A stretch of DNA of 64,000 nucleotides, taken from NCBI RefSeq assembly GCF_000373365.1, contig NZ_KB891102.1:389632-453631 (forward strand). The letters run 5' to 3'. How positions within the stretch are numbered: the first letter of the stretch is position 1; every line of letters begins with the position of its first letter. The stretch comes from Parafrankia discariae. GTDB taxonomy: Bacteria > Actinomycetota > Actinomycetes > Frankiales > Frankiaceae. The translations under genes were made by a program, and so were the position numbers. This document shows positions 26,428 through 37,096 of this stretch, one piece after another. The notes under the pieces were generated by a model. It was not told the origin of the DNA, made no database searches, and saw only the letters and a program-made list of their open reading frames with translations.

Positions 26428-28019
26428 CGGACGGCCCCCGCCGGGACGGCATTGTGGTGCCCAGCCGGGACGGCGTTCCGATGCCCCGGCGGGACGGCGT
26501 CCGGGAGCACGGACTCGACGTAGCCCGACGGCTCGAGCAGGTCGTCGGCGGCCCGCTCGCTCAGCGCGGCCAGCGGGCCGGCGAACACCGCGGCGGCCAG
26601 CCCGACGGCGACGATCCCCCCGGTCGCCAGGATCATCGGGCGGTTCACCCGCTCCGTCCCGACGACCAGGTCGTCCCCGGGCTCCGGGTCGGGCACGCTC
26701 GCCCGGCGCGATCCCCAGAAGGCCAGCGTCCACACCCGGACCATCGCGTAGAGCGTGAGCAGGCTGGTCACCAGGCCGGCGGCGACCGCGGCGTAGACAG
26801 GCCAGGTGCCGACCCCGGATCCGGCCTCGAGCAGGGTCAGCTTCGCGACGAAGCCGGAGAACGGGGGTATGCCCGCGAGGCTGAGCGCCGGCAGCGCGAA
26901 GAGCACCGCCGTCACCGGCACCGCGGCCGCCAGCCCGCCCATGCGCCGCGGTACCGACGTCCCGGCGTACCGGGTGATCAGGCCGCTGGCCAGGAACAGC
27001 GCGGCCTGCGCCACGATGTGGTGCACCATATAGATGATCACGCCGGTGAGGCCGATCACGGTGAACAGCGACAGGCCGAACAGCATGTAGCCGATGTGGC
27101 TCACCAGCAGGTAGGACAGCATCCGGTTCAGGTTGTCCTGGGCGAGCGCGCCGAGGGCGCCGACGAGCAGCGTGACCACGGCCGCGACCAGCAGCAGCTT
27201 CCACACCCCGTCATGCGCGAACACCAGGGTGTGCGTGCGCAGCAGCGCGTACACCCCGACCTTGGTCAGCAGCGCGGCGAGGACGGCCGTGACCGGCGCC
27301 GGCGCGGTCGGGTAGCTGTCCGGCAGCCAGAAGTGCAGTGGGACGGCCGCCGCCTTGATCCCGAAGACGACCAGGGCCAGCAGGCCGAGCGCCCCTGCCA
27401 GGCCCTCGGGCAGCTCGCCGACCCGCCCCGCCAGGTCGGCGAGGTTCATCGTCCCGGTCGCGGCGTAGACCAGCGCGAGCATCGTGAGGAACAGCAGCGA
27501 CGACGTCATGCTGACGATCACGTAGGTCATGCCGGCGCGGATGCGTCGCGCGGTGGTGTCGAGCGTGATCAGCACGTAGGACGAGACCAGCATGACCTCG
27601 AACGCGACGAACAGGTTGAACAGATCGCCGGTGAGGTACGCGAGGGCCACACCGGCGACCAGGACCAGGTACACCGACTGGAAGATCGAGCTGTTGCCCC
27701 GCCGGGTGTCCTCGGTGACGCCCTGGCCGATCGCGTAGGCGAGCACCGCGAAGGTGACGATGGCCGAGGTGAGCAGCAGCAGGCCGGAGAGCCGGTCCGC
27801 GACCAGGGTGATGCCGATCGGCGCCGGCCAGCCGCCCGGGTTCGCGACCAGCGGGCCGTCGGTGTCGGCGATCACGACGAGCGCCACGGCGTCGGCGACG
27901 ACGCCGGCGACCACCAGGAGCGCGAGAATCCGCTGCGCCCGCACCCGGCCACGCAGGACGAGCACGGCGCCGGCGGCGAGCAGGGGCACCACGACCGGGA
28001 GGACGACCAGGACGCTCAC
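26424..28019 (-). CDS. mnhD: Na+(K+)/H+ antiporter subunit D (MnhD/MrpD), NuoN-like
   Basis: 531 residues and about 14 membrane helices. It is homologous to complex I proton-pumping subunits: LFNLFVAFEVMLVSSYVLIT, VFGIKAAAVPLHFWLPDSYP (the key lysine-containing helix), and LLTKVGVYALLRTHTLVF. The GTG start at 28019 overlaps the mnhC stop as GTGA and opens directly into the first helix; an upstream ATG at 28043 would add eight basic residues. A short imperfect repeat (NAVPAGHH) ends the protein. Confidence 0.93.
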   Translation of the reverse strand: MSVLVVLPVVVPLLAAGAVLVLRGRVRAQRILALLVVAGVVADAVALVVIADTDGPLVANPGGWPAPIGITLVADRLSGLLLLTSAIVTFAVLAYAIGQGVTEDTRRGNSSIFQSVYLVLVAGVALAYLTGDLFNLFVAFEVMLVSSYVLITLDTTARRIRAGMTYVIVSMTSSLLFLTMLALVYAATGTMNLADLAGRVGELPEGLAGALGLLALVVFGIKAAAVPLHFWLPDSYPTAPAPVTAVLAALLTKVGVYALLRTHTLVFAHDGVWKLLLVAAVVTLLVGALGALAQDNLNRMLSYLLVSHIGYMLFGLSLFTVIGLTGVIIYMVHHIVAQAALFLASGLITRYAGTSVPRRMGGLAAAVPVTAVLFALPALSLAGIPPFSGFVAKLTLLEAGSGVGTWPVYAAVAAGLVTSLLTLYAMVRVWTLAFWGSRRASVPDPEPGDDLVVGTERVNRPMILATGGIVAVGLAAAVFAGPLAALSERAADDLLEPSGYVESVLPDAVPPGHRNAVPAGHHNAVPAGAVR

Positions 28020-28555
28020 GGGCGCCGCCCGTAGGCGTCGCACCGCTCGAGCAGGCCGGGGACGGCGAGCTCACCCGGCTCCCGCGGCGGCTCCCGGTCA
28101 GCCCGGTCAGCGCGGTCGGGCTGTTCAGCCCGGTCCTCGCGGTCGGCCCGGTCCTGGCGGTTGAACTGTGCGGCCTCGTCGACCGGCTCCCCGCCGGACT
28201 CCAGGCGGCTGATCCGGGCGTCCTCGAGGTCGTCCCGGACCTCGTCGTCACCCAGCAGGGTCCACGCCCGGTAGGCGAGCGCGAGCAGGAAGGTCGTCAG
28301 CGCGAAGGTGATGACGATCGAGGTGAGCGCCATGCCCTGCGGAAGCGGGTCCGACATGTCCTCGGGCGGGGCCGAGCCGACCATGGGCGGCTGGCCGCTC
28401 TCCCCGCCGACGAGCAGCAGGAGCAGGTTCGTGCCGTGCCCGAGCAGGACGAGCCCGATCAGCACGCGCATGAGCGAGCGTTGCAGGAGGAGGTAGCTGC
28501 CGGCCGTGTAGAGGCCGCCGACCACCAGGGCCGAGGTCAGGTTCACCGGGTTCAT
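28016..28555 (-). CDS. mnhC: Na+(K+)/H+ antiporter subunit C (MnhC/MrpC), NuoK-like
   Basis: 179 residues, longer than the usual 115-ish. Three helices with LMRVLIGLVLLGHGTNLLLL and PLPQGMALTSIVITFALTTF define the NuoK-like fold. The extra 60 residues are a charged C-terminal tail rich in Arg, Asp and Glu with imperfect DRADRE repeats, perhaps a cytoplasmic regulatory arm. Both ends overlap neighbours by four bases. Confidence 0.92.
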   Translation of the reverse strand: MNPVNLTSALVVGGLYTAGSYLLLQRSLMRVLIGLVLLGHGTNLLLLLVGGESGQPPMVGSAPPEDMSDPLPQGMALTSIVITFALTTFLLALAYRAWTLLGDDEVRDDLEDARISRLESGGEPVDEAAQFNRQDRADREDRAEQPDRADRADREPPREPGELAVPGLLERCDAYGRRP

Positions 28556-31475
28556 GCGATCTCGTCCTGGTGCTCGCGGCCCGCCACTGCCTCGGCCTCG
28601 GCGTCGGCCTCCTTGTCGACCGCGGTGCCGAGCGTGCGCAGCAGCTCCAGCACCACCCCGATGATCAGCAGGTAGACCCCGACGTCGAAGAACAGGCTCG
28701 TCACCAGCTCGACGTGACCCAGGATCGGCAGATCACCCTTGAACACGTAGCTCTCCAGGACGGGATCGCCGAACAGCGCGGGCGCGAGCCCCGCGACCGC
28801 GGCGATCACCAGCCCGGCACCGATCACCGCGGTCGGCACCACCGGGACGGCCGCGCCCACCCGGCGGCGCCGTCCCGCGACATAGCGCAGGACGAAGGCC
28901 AGGCCGGCGACGAGCCCGCCGGAGAAGCCGCCTCCGGTCCTGGTGTGGCCGGCGAAGAGCAGGTACAGCGAGAACACGAGCACCACCGGGAACACCGCCC
29001 TGGTCGTGACCTCCAGCAGGACCGACCGCGCCCGTACCGGCTCCTCGGCCCGCCGGTCCGCCGGGCCGAGCAGCTGGTCGATCGTGCGCCCCTGCGGGGT
29101 GCGGACGAGCAGCAGCAGCGACGCGACCCCGAGCGCGGCCACCGCGAGCACCGCGATCTCGCCGAGGGTGTCGAACGCCCGGAAGTCGACCAGGATGGCG
29201 TTCACCACGTTCGTCGCCCCGGTCTCGGCGGGCGAGCGGGCGATGAACTCCCGGCTGGGCTGGGCCATCCCGGCACGCGAGCCGCCGGTCACGATCGCGA
29301 ACCCGGCCACGAACATCCCGACCGCGACCGCGACGGCGATCCGCGGCAGCCGCATCGGCGACGAACGGTCGGCCGTCGAGAACCGGACCGGCATCCGCCG
29401 CAGCACGAAGACGAACACGATCAGCGACAGGGTCTCGACGAGGAACTGGGCCAGCGCGAGGTCGGGCGCGCCGTCGACGACGAACAGCGCGCCGATCCCG
29501 TAGCCGACCGCGCCGAGCAGCAGCGTCGCGGTGAGCCTGCTGCGGGCGCGGACGACCGCCAGCGAGGCGAGCAGGATGCCCACCGCGAGCGGGAGCTGGA
29601 TGCGGTAGTCCCACCAGGGCAGGTCGTCGGGCCAGGAGGCCCCGGTGACCAGCGCGGTGCCCGGCACGGCCAGCACCGTGAGCAGGATGACACCGAGATA
29701 GGCCGGCAGCGAGCCGGTCTGCAACCGGCCGGTGACCGCGACCGCCGACCAGTCCAGGGCCCGCACGGCGCGCTCGTAACCGCGCTGCGCGTCCAGGAGG
29801 TCGGGCACCCGCGGCGGCACCCACCGCGGCCACCCCGGCCGCCCCGGCGTCGCCGTCGCCGGTGTCATCGGCGCCGTCGCCCGCACCGTCACGGCGAAAA
29901 GCAGCACGCCTCCGGCGACCGCGACGGCGGACAGCGCGATCGGCAGGCCCGGCCCGTGCCAGAGCGCGAGGTGGTAACGGGCGGCGCCGGCGGGGAAGCC
30001 GTCGGCGTAGGCGGCGACGAGCCGGTCGACGCCCCGGTGCGCGATCCCCAGGCCGAGTCCGGCGAGCGCCAGCACCACCACCGGCGCCACGAACACCGCC
30101 GCCGGACGGGCGGCCGCGCCCGGCCGTGAGCCGAACGCGCCCCAGAGGAACCGCAGCGCGTACCCGGTGGTCAGGCAGGAGCCCGCCACGAACACGGCGA
30201 GCAGCGCCAGTTCGCCGGTCCCGCCGTGGACGAACGCCTCGAAGGCGGCCTCCTTGCCCAGGTAGCCCAGGAAGGGCGGCAGCCCGACCATCGAGGCGGC
30301 GGCGAGGACGGCTCCCCCGCACACCACCGGCGTGCTCCGCCACAGGCCGGACAGGTTCCGCAGGTCACGGGTCCCGGTCTGGTGGTCGACGATGCCGACG
30401 ACCATGAACAGCGCGGCCTTGAACAGCCCGTGCGCGAGGATCAGCGTGGCGCCGGCGAGCGCCGCGGTGCGCGAGCCGAACCCGACCAGCGCGGTGAGGA
30501 ACCCGAGCTGGCTGACGGTGCCGAAGGCGAGCAGCCGTTTGAGATCGGTCTGCGCCAGCGCGCGCAGGCCGCCGAGCAGCATCGTCGCCGCGCCGATCGC
30601 CACCGCCGGTACCTGCCAGCCCGCCACGCCGGCGAAGGCCGGGGTCAGCGTCGCCACGAGGAACACCCCGGCCTTCACCATCGCGGCGGCGTGCAGGTAG
30701 GCGCTGACCGGGGTGGGCGCGACCATCGCGGCCGGCAGCCAGGAGTGGAACGGGATCTGGGCCGACTTCGTCAACGCGCCCAGCAGGACGAGCACCAGCG
30801 CCGCGGTGACCACCGCGCCGGACGGCGGCGCGGCCACGATCCGCGAGATCCGGTAGCTGCCCGCCGCCTGCCCCAGCAGCACGAAGCCGAACAGCATCGC
30901 CAGGCCCCCGACACTGGTGATCAGCAACGCCTGGACGGCGGACCGCCGGCCGGGGGCGCCCACGCCGTCCTGCCCGATCAGCAGGAAGGAGAAGACGGTG
31001 GTGAGCTCCCAGAACAGGTAGAGCGTGAACAGGTCGTCGGCCAGGACCAGCCCCAGCATGGCGCCCGCGAACGCGAGCAGCGCGGCACTCGCCCGGCCCG
31101 GCCCGGCCTCGCCGAGCCCGGCACCGGCGCCCCGCCGTCGGATGCGTGCGGCGCGTGATAGGCGAACGAGTAGACCAGCACGGCCGCGCCGACACCGGTG
31201 ACGAGCAGCGCCATCAGCAGTGCCAGCGGGGCGAGTCGGAACACGATCTCCAGCCCGACGGTCGGTGCCCAGGTGAGGGTCTCGACCGGCGGGTCGCCGC
31301 CGGGGGCGCCGTGCCCGCCGGCGGCGTCGAGCAGGGCCGGCAGCCGGATCACCAGCCAACCGAACGTGGCCGCCGGCGCGACGGCCGCGAGCAGGAAGGC
31401 GGCCCGGCCCAGCCGGCCGGTCAGCGCGGGCAGGACCGCGGCGAGGACCAGGTGGGCGACTACGGCGGCGAACAC
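28552..31475 (-). CDS. mnhA: Na+(K+)/H+ antiporter subunit A fused to subunit B (MnhA-MnhB), frameshifted near 31091-31108
   Basis: The product would be about 970 residues and is NuoL-like. Frame one starts at GTG 31475 (GGAG upstream) and gives the normal N-terminus (VVAHLVLAAVLPALTGRLGR through VLVYSFAYHAPHASDGG). The rest lies in a second frame: LLAFAGAMLGLVLADDLFTL, AQIPFHSWLPAAMVAPTPVS, then DUF4040 and the MnhB domain (FAGHTRTGGGFSGGLVAGLA). The switch falls in three copies of a GGGCC-type pentamer. Removing one copy joins both parts as GSARPGRASAALLAFAGA. As read, no full-length subunit A can be made, unless the repeat is phase-variable, slippery or miscounted. It heads the mnhACDEFG operon. 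Confidence 0.88.
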
Positions 31476-32285
31476 GCGGCACTCCGCTCGCGCCCGCTCC
31501 CTGAGAGTCCCGTCGGTCTGGCCATCCGGTCCGTACCCCCTGCTCGTGTCGAGTTGTCACGTCGTGCCTGCTGTCCGCCGCCCGCCGCCGGTCGTCCGTC
31601 CGGCCGGCCGGCCAAGTGCCGAGCGCGAAGCCACGCCGACGGGCGGGACGAGACCCACCCCGACGGCCGTGCGGGCTGTGCGGGCCGCCGCGGGGCGACC
31701 GCACCCGCCGGAAGGGCGGGCCGCCGGACGGGCGGGCCGCCGGCGGTTCCAGGGCCGATCGCGGCGGTGGCGCCGCGACCGCCGACCCACTGCCGGCGCC
31801 CCCGCCACGGCGGGGGTACCCCTGACCGCCTGGGCGGCCGGGGCGAACGGGAGAGCCGCGCCACAATTCTCACGCAGCGTCACGAATGGCAAGTTCGGGC
31901 TGGTGTACCGAAAGCGCCCCGACCGCATTCACCCGCTCTGTCAGACCGTACATGGCCCAACGTGCCCAGGTCCCAAGTGACGGTGCGTAGCGGAGCCCGG
32001 GTCACCAGTCGGGACGTCCGCGGGTGGCCCGCCGCGCGCCGGTGGCCGCACTGATCCACGGACAGGTTCCCGACCTGCGGATTCGTGTCCGCGAGCCATT
32101 TCCAATTCGGAATGCCGATCCTGCTGGCACGATCCGGACCTGACCTCGAAAGGCCGGTATCTAGCCCTGTCGTGCCATGTATTGTTATTTCCGTTCGTTC
32201 GGGGTAGCGGGGTGACATACGACGGCTCCACCACTCCGCGATAGCACTTTCTGGCCTGATCCATCCGACATCCGGAGTCGCCGGC
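31476..32285. other. 810-bp gap between the mnh operon and a divergent membrane-protein gene
   Basis: No frame shows a credible protein. The half nearest mnhA is GC-rich and proline/arginine-coding in every frame. The stretch from 32050 to 32290 is less GC-rich (for example TATTGTTATTTCCG near 32179) and probably carries promoters for the gene at 32286. An open minus-strand frame at 31880-32314 lacks conserved features. Confidence 0.5.
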
Positions 32286-33056
32286 ATGACTGCTACCGCG
32301 ATCGCAACCGCCAAGCCCCCGGCGAGACCGCGCAGACAGCGGCGGGTCGCCCGTCAGCTTCTGTTAACCGCGCACGTCCTGGTGAGCGTCGGGTGGAACG
32401 GCGTCGCGCTGGGCCAGCTCGCGCTCGCCATCACGGCGTCCGTCGACGACGGCATCCGGCATCCGGCCTATGAGCTCATGCACGTGTTCGACCGGGCCCT
32501 CAACATTCCGCTGGCGCTGCTGACCCTGGCGACCGGGATCCTGATCTCCCTGCGCACCCGCTGGGGTCTGCTGCACCACTGGTGGGTCGTCACCAAGCTG
32601 GCGATCACGGTGGTCGCCGTCCTCTTCGCGGCCGCCTTCATGCGCACCATGATCGTGCGAGCGGGCCATGCCACGGCGGACGGAAACGTCCACTACAGCG
32701 CGCCCACGGCCGCGATCATCACCGGTGCCTGCCTGATGAACGCGATGTTCATCACCGCCACGTTCCTCTCCACGCTCAAGCCCTGGGGGCGCACCAGCCG
32801 TGGCCTGCGCGCCAGCCGGTCCGCGGGCGCACACACCCCGGCGAGCGCCGCGAACGGAACGTCCGCACCACCCACCACCAGGTCTTTCATCTCGACCGCC
32901 CCGGCCGGCGCGACAACGGCGGGAACATCGCCCCCCGCCGTTTCCACATCTCCGCCGGAAAACGCCGGCCCGGCCGAGACGGCCACACCCGACCACGCCG
33001 GTGATGACGGCGGCGCCGTCATCACCGGAAAGCGCCCGGGGCCGGTTTCCGGGTAG
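32286..33056 (+). CDS. Uncharacterised four-helix membrane protein (DUF2269-like)
   Basis: 256 residues. The first 165 hold four helices (RQLLLTAHVLVSVGWNGVAL, LNIPLALLTLATGILISLRT, HHWWVVTKLAITVVAVLFAA and TAAIITGACLMNAMFITATF). These match a family of small actinobacterial membrane proteins annotated only as hypothetical. The last 85 residues are a Thr/Ala/Pro-rich hydrophilic tail. GGAG precedes the ATG. No function can be assigned; the downstream MFS gene is convergent. Confidence 0.7.
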   Translation: MTATAIATAKPPARPRRQRRVARQLLLTAHVLVSVGWNGVALGQLALAITASVDDGIRHPAYELMHVFDRALNIPLALLTLATGILISLRTRWGLLHHWWVVTKLAITVVAVLFAAAFMRTMIVRAGHATADGNVHYSAPTAAIITGACLMNAMFITATFLSTLKPWGRTSRGLRASRSAGAHTPASAANGTSAPPTTRSFISTAPAGATTAGTSPPAVSTSPPENAGPAETATPDHAGDDGGAVITGKRPGPVSG

Positions 33057-33116
33057 GTCACGAGACCGGAAGAGCCCGGCTTCGCCACCGGCCCGGAAAA
33101 GGCACGCTCGGCGCCG

Positions 33117-34757
33117 TCACCGAGGGCCGTCGCGGAAAAGCACGGCCGAGAGCAGCGCGAACAACAGGGCCAGCGCGCAGCCCGCCGCGGCGACGGCGTG
33201 CAGGCCGGCGGTGAACGCGTCGCGGGCCGGTGCCAGTACGGCGGTCCCGCCGTCCGGAAGTGTCCGCGCCACCCGCGCCGCGCCCACGAGGCCGTCCCGG
33301 GCGGCGTCGGCCACCGCGTCGGTCACCGCGTCCGACGGGGCGGGCCGGCCGGCGCCGCCCGGGCCGCCCGGGCCGCCCGCTCCCCCGGTCCGGCTCCCGC
33401 CGGCGATCGCCTCGGTAAGGCGGTGCCGGTAGACGGCCGCGCCCAGGCTGCCGAGCAGGGCGACCCCGAGAGCCACGCCGAGCTCGCTGCCCGTCTCCGA
33501 CAGTGACGCCGCCGACCCGGCCCGCGCGGGCGGCGCGGACCCGACCACCAGATCGGTGCCGAGCACGCCCAGGGGCCCGACCCCCACGAAGACCAGGACG
33601 AACCCGAACCCCAGCAGGATCAGCCCACCGCCGCCGGCTTGGGTGAGGATCGCGAGACCCACCGCGCTCACCGCCAGCCCGACGGCCACCACCCGCCCCG
33701 CGCCGATCCGCCGCGCCGCCGCCGGGGCGGCCAGGCTCGTGCCGATGACGGCCACCGTCGCCGGCGCCAGCCACAGACCGGCCCGCAGCGGGGTGAGTCC
33801 CGCGACCAGCTGCAGGTACTGCGTCACGAACAGGTTGATCCCGCCCATGACGAACGCGCCGAACAGAATGAGCCCGAGCGCGGCGGTGAACGCCCGGTTC
33901 GCGAACAGGCCGACGTCCACGAACGGGTCGGCCCGGCCACGCTGGCGGCGGATGAACAGCCAGCCGGCCAGCAGCCCGACCGCGACCGACCCGCCGGCGC
34001 CCGGGCCCGGCCCGCCGGCCGCCGTCTCCTTGAGCCCGTTGACGACCGCGAGGACCGCGAGCAGCGACATCGCCGCGCTGACCAGGTCGAGCCGGCCCTC
34101 CCCCGGGTGCCGGTACTCGGGCAGCAGGACGGGCGCCGTCACGACCAGCAGCGCCATGACGGGCACCGCGAGCAGGAACACCGAACCCCACCAGAAGTAC
34201 TCCAGCAGCAGGCCGCCGAGCACCGGGCCGGCCGCCATTCCGGCGAGGAAGCAGCTCATCCAGACGGCGACCGCGGCGGACCGCTGCCGTTCGTCGGTGA
34301 ACATGTTGCTGATCAACGCCAGCGTGGACGGCATGAGCGTGGCGCCGGCGATTCCGAGCAGGGCCCGCGCGGCGATCAGCATCGCCGGGCTCGTCGCCCA
34401 GGCGGCCAGCACGGACGTCAGCGCGAACGCGACCGCTCCGGCGAGCAGGAGGCGGCGCCGCCCGACGCGGTCGCCGAGGGTGCCCATGGTCACCAGGAAC
34501 CCGGCGATCAGGAAGCCGTAGCTGTCGGTGATCCACAGCAGCTGCGTGGCGCTGGGCCGCAGGTCCGCGGTGAGGCCGGGCAGCGCCAGGTAGAGAACGC
34601 TCAGGTCCAGTGCCAGCAGCAGCGTCGGCAGGGCGAGAACGGCCAGTCCGGTCCACTCCCGCCGGCCGGCCCGCTCCACCGGACCAGCCGGCCCGCCCGG
34701 ACCGGCCCGTCCGGACCGCCCGGCCGGCACCGCGCGGGCGGCGGGGTCAGCGGGCAC
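33117..34757 (-). CDS. DHA2-type (EmrB/QacA) MFS drug exporter
   Basis: 546 residues and 14 predicted helices. Motif D1 is LDLSVLYLALPGLTADL, motif A is GTLGDRVGRRRLLLAG, and motif C is GPVLGGLLLEYFWW. It should export drugs or organic cations with proton exchange. A Gly/Pro-rich loop (GGAGGPGGPGGAGR) lies before the last helices. GGAGGATGACCGG precedes the GTG start. The gene is divergent from the kinase gene across 162 bp. Confidence 0.9.
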   Translation of the reverse strand: MPADPAARAVPAGRSGRAGPGGPAGPVERAGRREWTGLAVLALPTLLLALDLSVLYLALPGLTADLRPSATQLLWITDSYGFLIAGFLVTMGTLGDRVGRRRLLLAGAVAFALTSVLAAWATSPAMLIAARALLGIAGATLMPSTLALISNMFTDERQRSAAVAVWMSCFLAGMAAGPVLGGLLLEYFWWGSVFLLAVPVMALLVVTAPVLLPEYRHPGEGRLDLVSAAMSLLAVLAVVNGLKETAAGGPGPGAGGSVAVGLLAGWLFIRRQRGRADPFVDVGLFANRAFTAALGLILFGAFVMGGINLFVTQYLQLVAGLTPLRAGLWLAPATVAVIGTSLAAPAAARRIGAGRVVAVGLAVSAVGLAILTQAGGGGLILLGFGFVLVFVGVGPLGVLGTDLVVGSAPPARAGSAASLSETGSELGVALGVALLGSLGAAVYRHRLTEAIAGGSRTGGAGGPGGPGGAGRPAPSDAVTDAVADAARDGLVGAARVARTLPDGGTAVLAPARDAFTAGLHAVAAAGCALALLFALLSAVLFRDGPR

Positions 34758-34919
34758 CCGGTCATCCTCCCCGGGAACGGGCCCCGCGCTGTCGGAAACT
34801 CGTCAGCTTCGCCACGTGTCCGGTTGGCGACGTGGAGTATGCGCGCTGGCAGGATCCCGTCGGCGACACCGGTCGTCCGGTCACCCGCGCCCGCGCTCCC
34901 GGAGGAGGACCGACGCACC

Positions 34920-37058
34920 GTGCGAGGACGGAAAAGTACGCCGACCACCCCGCCCACCGGCCCGGTCGCCGCGTTCGGGCGCGATCTCCGTGCGATGCGG
35001 CACCAGGCGGGAAACCCCTCATACCGGGCCCTGGCGCGACGCGTCGGCCTGCCGGCGGAGGTCTTGGCCGACGCGGTCGGCGGCGGGTCGCTGCCACCGC
35101 TGGACGTCCTGCGCGCCTACGTGTCCGCCTGCGGTGGGGACGTCGACTCCTGGCAGGCGCGGTGGCACGAGCTCGCCGCCATCCTGGCGGCGGAGCGGGA
35201 GACCCGGATCGCCCCGCCCGGGGCGGACGTCCCGGCGCAGCCGCCGCCGGCCGGGCCGTGGCCGCCGCGGGGCGGGCCATGGTCGCCGCGGGGCGGGCCG
35301 TGGGACGGGACACCCGGCGCGGTCCCGTCCCAGCGCCGCGGCGGCGGGCCGGCCGATGACTTCCTCTCCCCGCTCGACGCGGACGACCCACGGGAGGTCG
35401 GGCCGTTCCGGCTGCGCGGCCGGCTGGGCTCCGGCGGCATGGGCGCGGTGTACCTGGGCCACTCCCCGGGGCAGCGGCCGGTCGCGGTGAAGGTCATCCG
35501 CGCCGACATGGCGTCCGACGGCGAGTTCCGGCGTCGTTTCGAGCGGGAGGTCGCCGCGATGGGCCGGGTGAACAGCCTGTTCACCGCGCCGCTGATCGCC
35601 GCGGACGTCATCGCGGCCCGCCCGTGGCTCGCCACCGCCTACATCCACGGCCCGACGCTGCGCGACAGCGTGCTGCGCAACGGCCCGCTGCCGCCGTCCA
35701 GCCTGCTCCGGCTGGCCGCGGGGGTGACGGAGGCGCTCGTCGCCATCCACGGGGCGGGGATCGTGCACCGTGACCTGAAGCCGGCGAACGTACTGCTGGC
35801 GATCGACGGGCCCCGGGTGATCGACTTCGGGATCGCGCGGGCGGCCGAGCACGCCGGCAGCACCACCACCGGGAAGATCATCGGATCGCCGCCGTACATG
35901 TCGCCCGAGCAGGCCCGCGGTGAACGGGTGGACGCGGCCTCGGACGTGTTCGCCCTCGGCTCGGTGCTCGCCTTCGCCGCGACCGGGCGCAACGCCTTCG
36001 GCGAGGGCAACACCGCCGATGTGATCTACCGCGTGGTCCGGGAGGAGCCGGAGCTGACCGGCGTGGACCGCGACCTGCGCGCACTGATCGAGTCGTGCCT
36101 GGCCAAGGCGCCGCAGCGGCGGCCGACGCCGGCCGAGATCCTGGGCCGCTGCCACGCCCAGCTCGGGGCCAGCCCTCGCCCGCCCAGCTGGCTGCCCGTG
36201 CCGGTGATCGCCGAGATCAGCCAGCGGCTGCGGCATCCGGCCGTGGTGGACCGCCCGGCGGAACCGGCCCACCGCCCGGCGCGGGGGCTGGTGGTCGCGG
36301 CGTCCGTGTTGGCCACCGCCGCGATCGTCACGATGACGCCGGCGCGCGGCGTCCTCACCCCGTGGGAGCTGCTCCCGAGCTGGGGCGACGGCGCGCAGGC
36401 CCCGCGGCCGCCGTCGAGCCCGCCGACCACGCCGACCGTCGGGGGCGTGGCGGAACGGCGGTCGGCCGAGCGGCGGTCGGCGGGCAGCCGGCGCACCACC
36501 GACGGCCGCGGCGCCGGGACATCCGCCGGCACGCCGGGCGTCCCCGCGGACGGTGCGGCGGGTGGCACGTCCGCGGGGATGCCCGGTGAAGCGACCGGAG
36601 GCACCGTCGGCGGCGTCGCGGGCGGCCTGGAGCAGGGCCTGCCGGGCACGGGCCAGGATCCGGGAACGGGCCGGGGACCGGCCGGCGGCCCGGTTCAGGC
36701 ACCGGCCGCCCCGCAGTCCGGCGGGAGCGGCGGCCAACCGGCCGCACCCGGGCCACGGCGCCCACCGGCCGTGCCGCAGGCGCCGGGTCCGGGTCCGTCC
36801 TGGCCGTTCCCGTCGCAGGGCTCGGGCGTGACGAACCTCCCACCAGCGCAGCCGCACCCGACGCCGGGATCGCCCACGGCCGCCGACCCACCCCCGCCGG
36901 CGACACCGGAGGACCTGCCCAGAACCACCGCCCCCCCGCCGCTGGAAACGCCCCAGCGGACCACTCCGCCACCGGAATCGGCACCGTCCGAGAGCCCGGC
37001 GGCGCACCCCGGCTCACCGCCGGTGGAGACCGCCCGCGCGGAGGCTCAGGACCTCTGA
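34920..37058 (+). CDS. Ser/Thr protein kinase with N-terminal helix-turn-helix domain and single-pass C-terminus
   Basis: 712 residues from GTG 34920, with GGAGGAGGA ten bases upstream. Residues 15-80 resemble an XRE-type HTH (FGRDLRAMRHQAGNPSYRAL, PLDVLRAYVSACGGD). The Hanks kinase domain follows at about 155-420: GSGGMGAVY, VAVKVI, HRDLKPANVL near 283, DFGIAR near 301, and SPPYMSPEQA. A membrane helix lies near residues 457-475 (LVVAASVLATAAIVTM). About 235 Gly/Pro/Thr-rich residues follow outside the cell. The catalytic residues are intact. Such HTH fusions are common in streptomycetes and Frankia, but the target is unknown. Confidence 0.9.
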   Translation: MRGRKSTPTTPPTGPVAAFGRDLRAMRHQAGNPSYRALARRVGLPAEVLADAVGGGSLPPLDVLRAYVSACGGDVDSWQARWHELAAILAAERETRIAPPGADVPAQPPPAGPWPPRGGPWSPRGGPWDGTPGAVPSQRRGGGPADDFLSPLDADDPREVGPFRLRGRLGSGGMGAVYLGHSPGQRPVAVKVIRADMASDGEFRRRFEREVAAMGRVNSLFTAPLIAADVIAARPWLATAYIHGPTLRDSVLRNGPLPPSSLLRLAAGVTEALVAIHGAGIVHRDLKPANVLLAIDGPRVIDFGIARAAEHAGSTTTGKIIGSPPYMSPEQARGERVDAASDVFALGSVLAFAATGRNAFGEGNTADVIYRVVREEPELTGVDRDLRALIESCLAKAPQRRPTPAEILGRCHAQLGASPRPPSWLPVPVIAEISQRLRHPAVVDRPAEPAHRPARGLVVAASVLATAAIVTMTPARGVLTPWELLPSWGDGAQAPRPPSSPPTTPTVGGVAERRSAERRSAGSRRTTDGRGAGTSAGTPGVPADGAAGGTSAGMPGEATGGTVGGVAGGLEQGLPGTGQDPGTGRGPAGGPVQAPAAPQSGGSGGQPAAPGPRRPPAVPQAPGPGPSWPFPSQGSGVTNLPPAQPHPTPGSPTAADPPPPATPEDLPRTTAPPPLETPQRTTPPPESAPSESPAAHPGSPPVETARAEAQDL

Positions 37059-37096
37059 CACCGACGCCGTACGACCGCCCGCGGCGACGGCTGCCG

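Noticed and set aside
31880-32314. Minus-strand frame of 144 codons in the large mnh upstream gap
   Set aside because: No family motif, poor start context and mixed codon bias; treated as non-coding.
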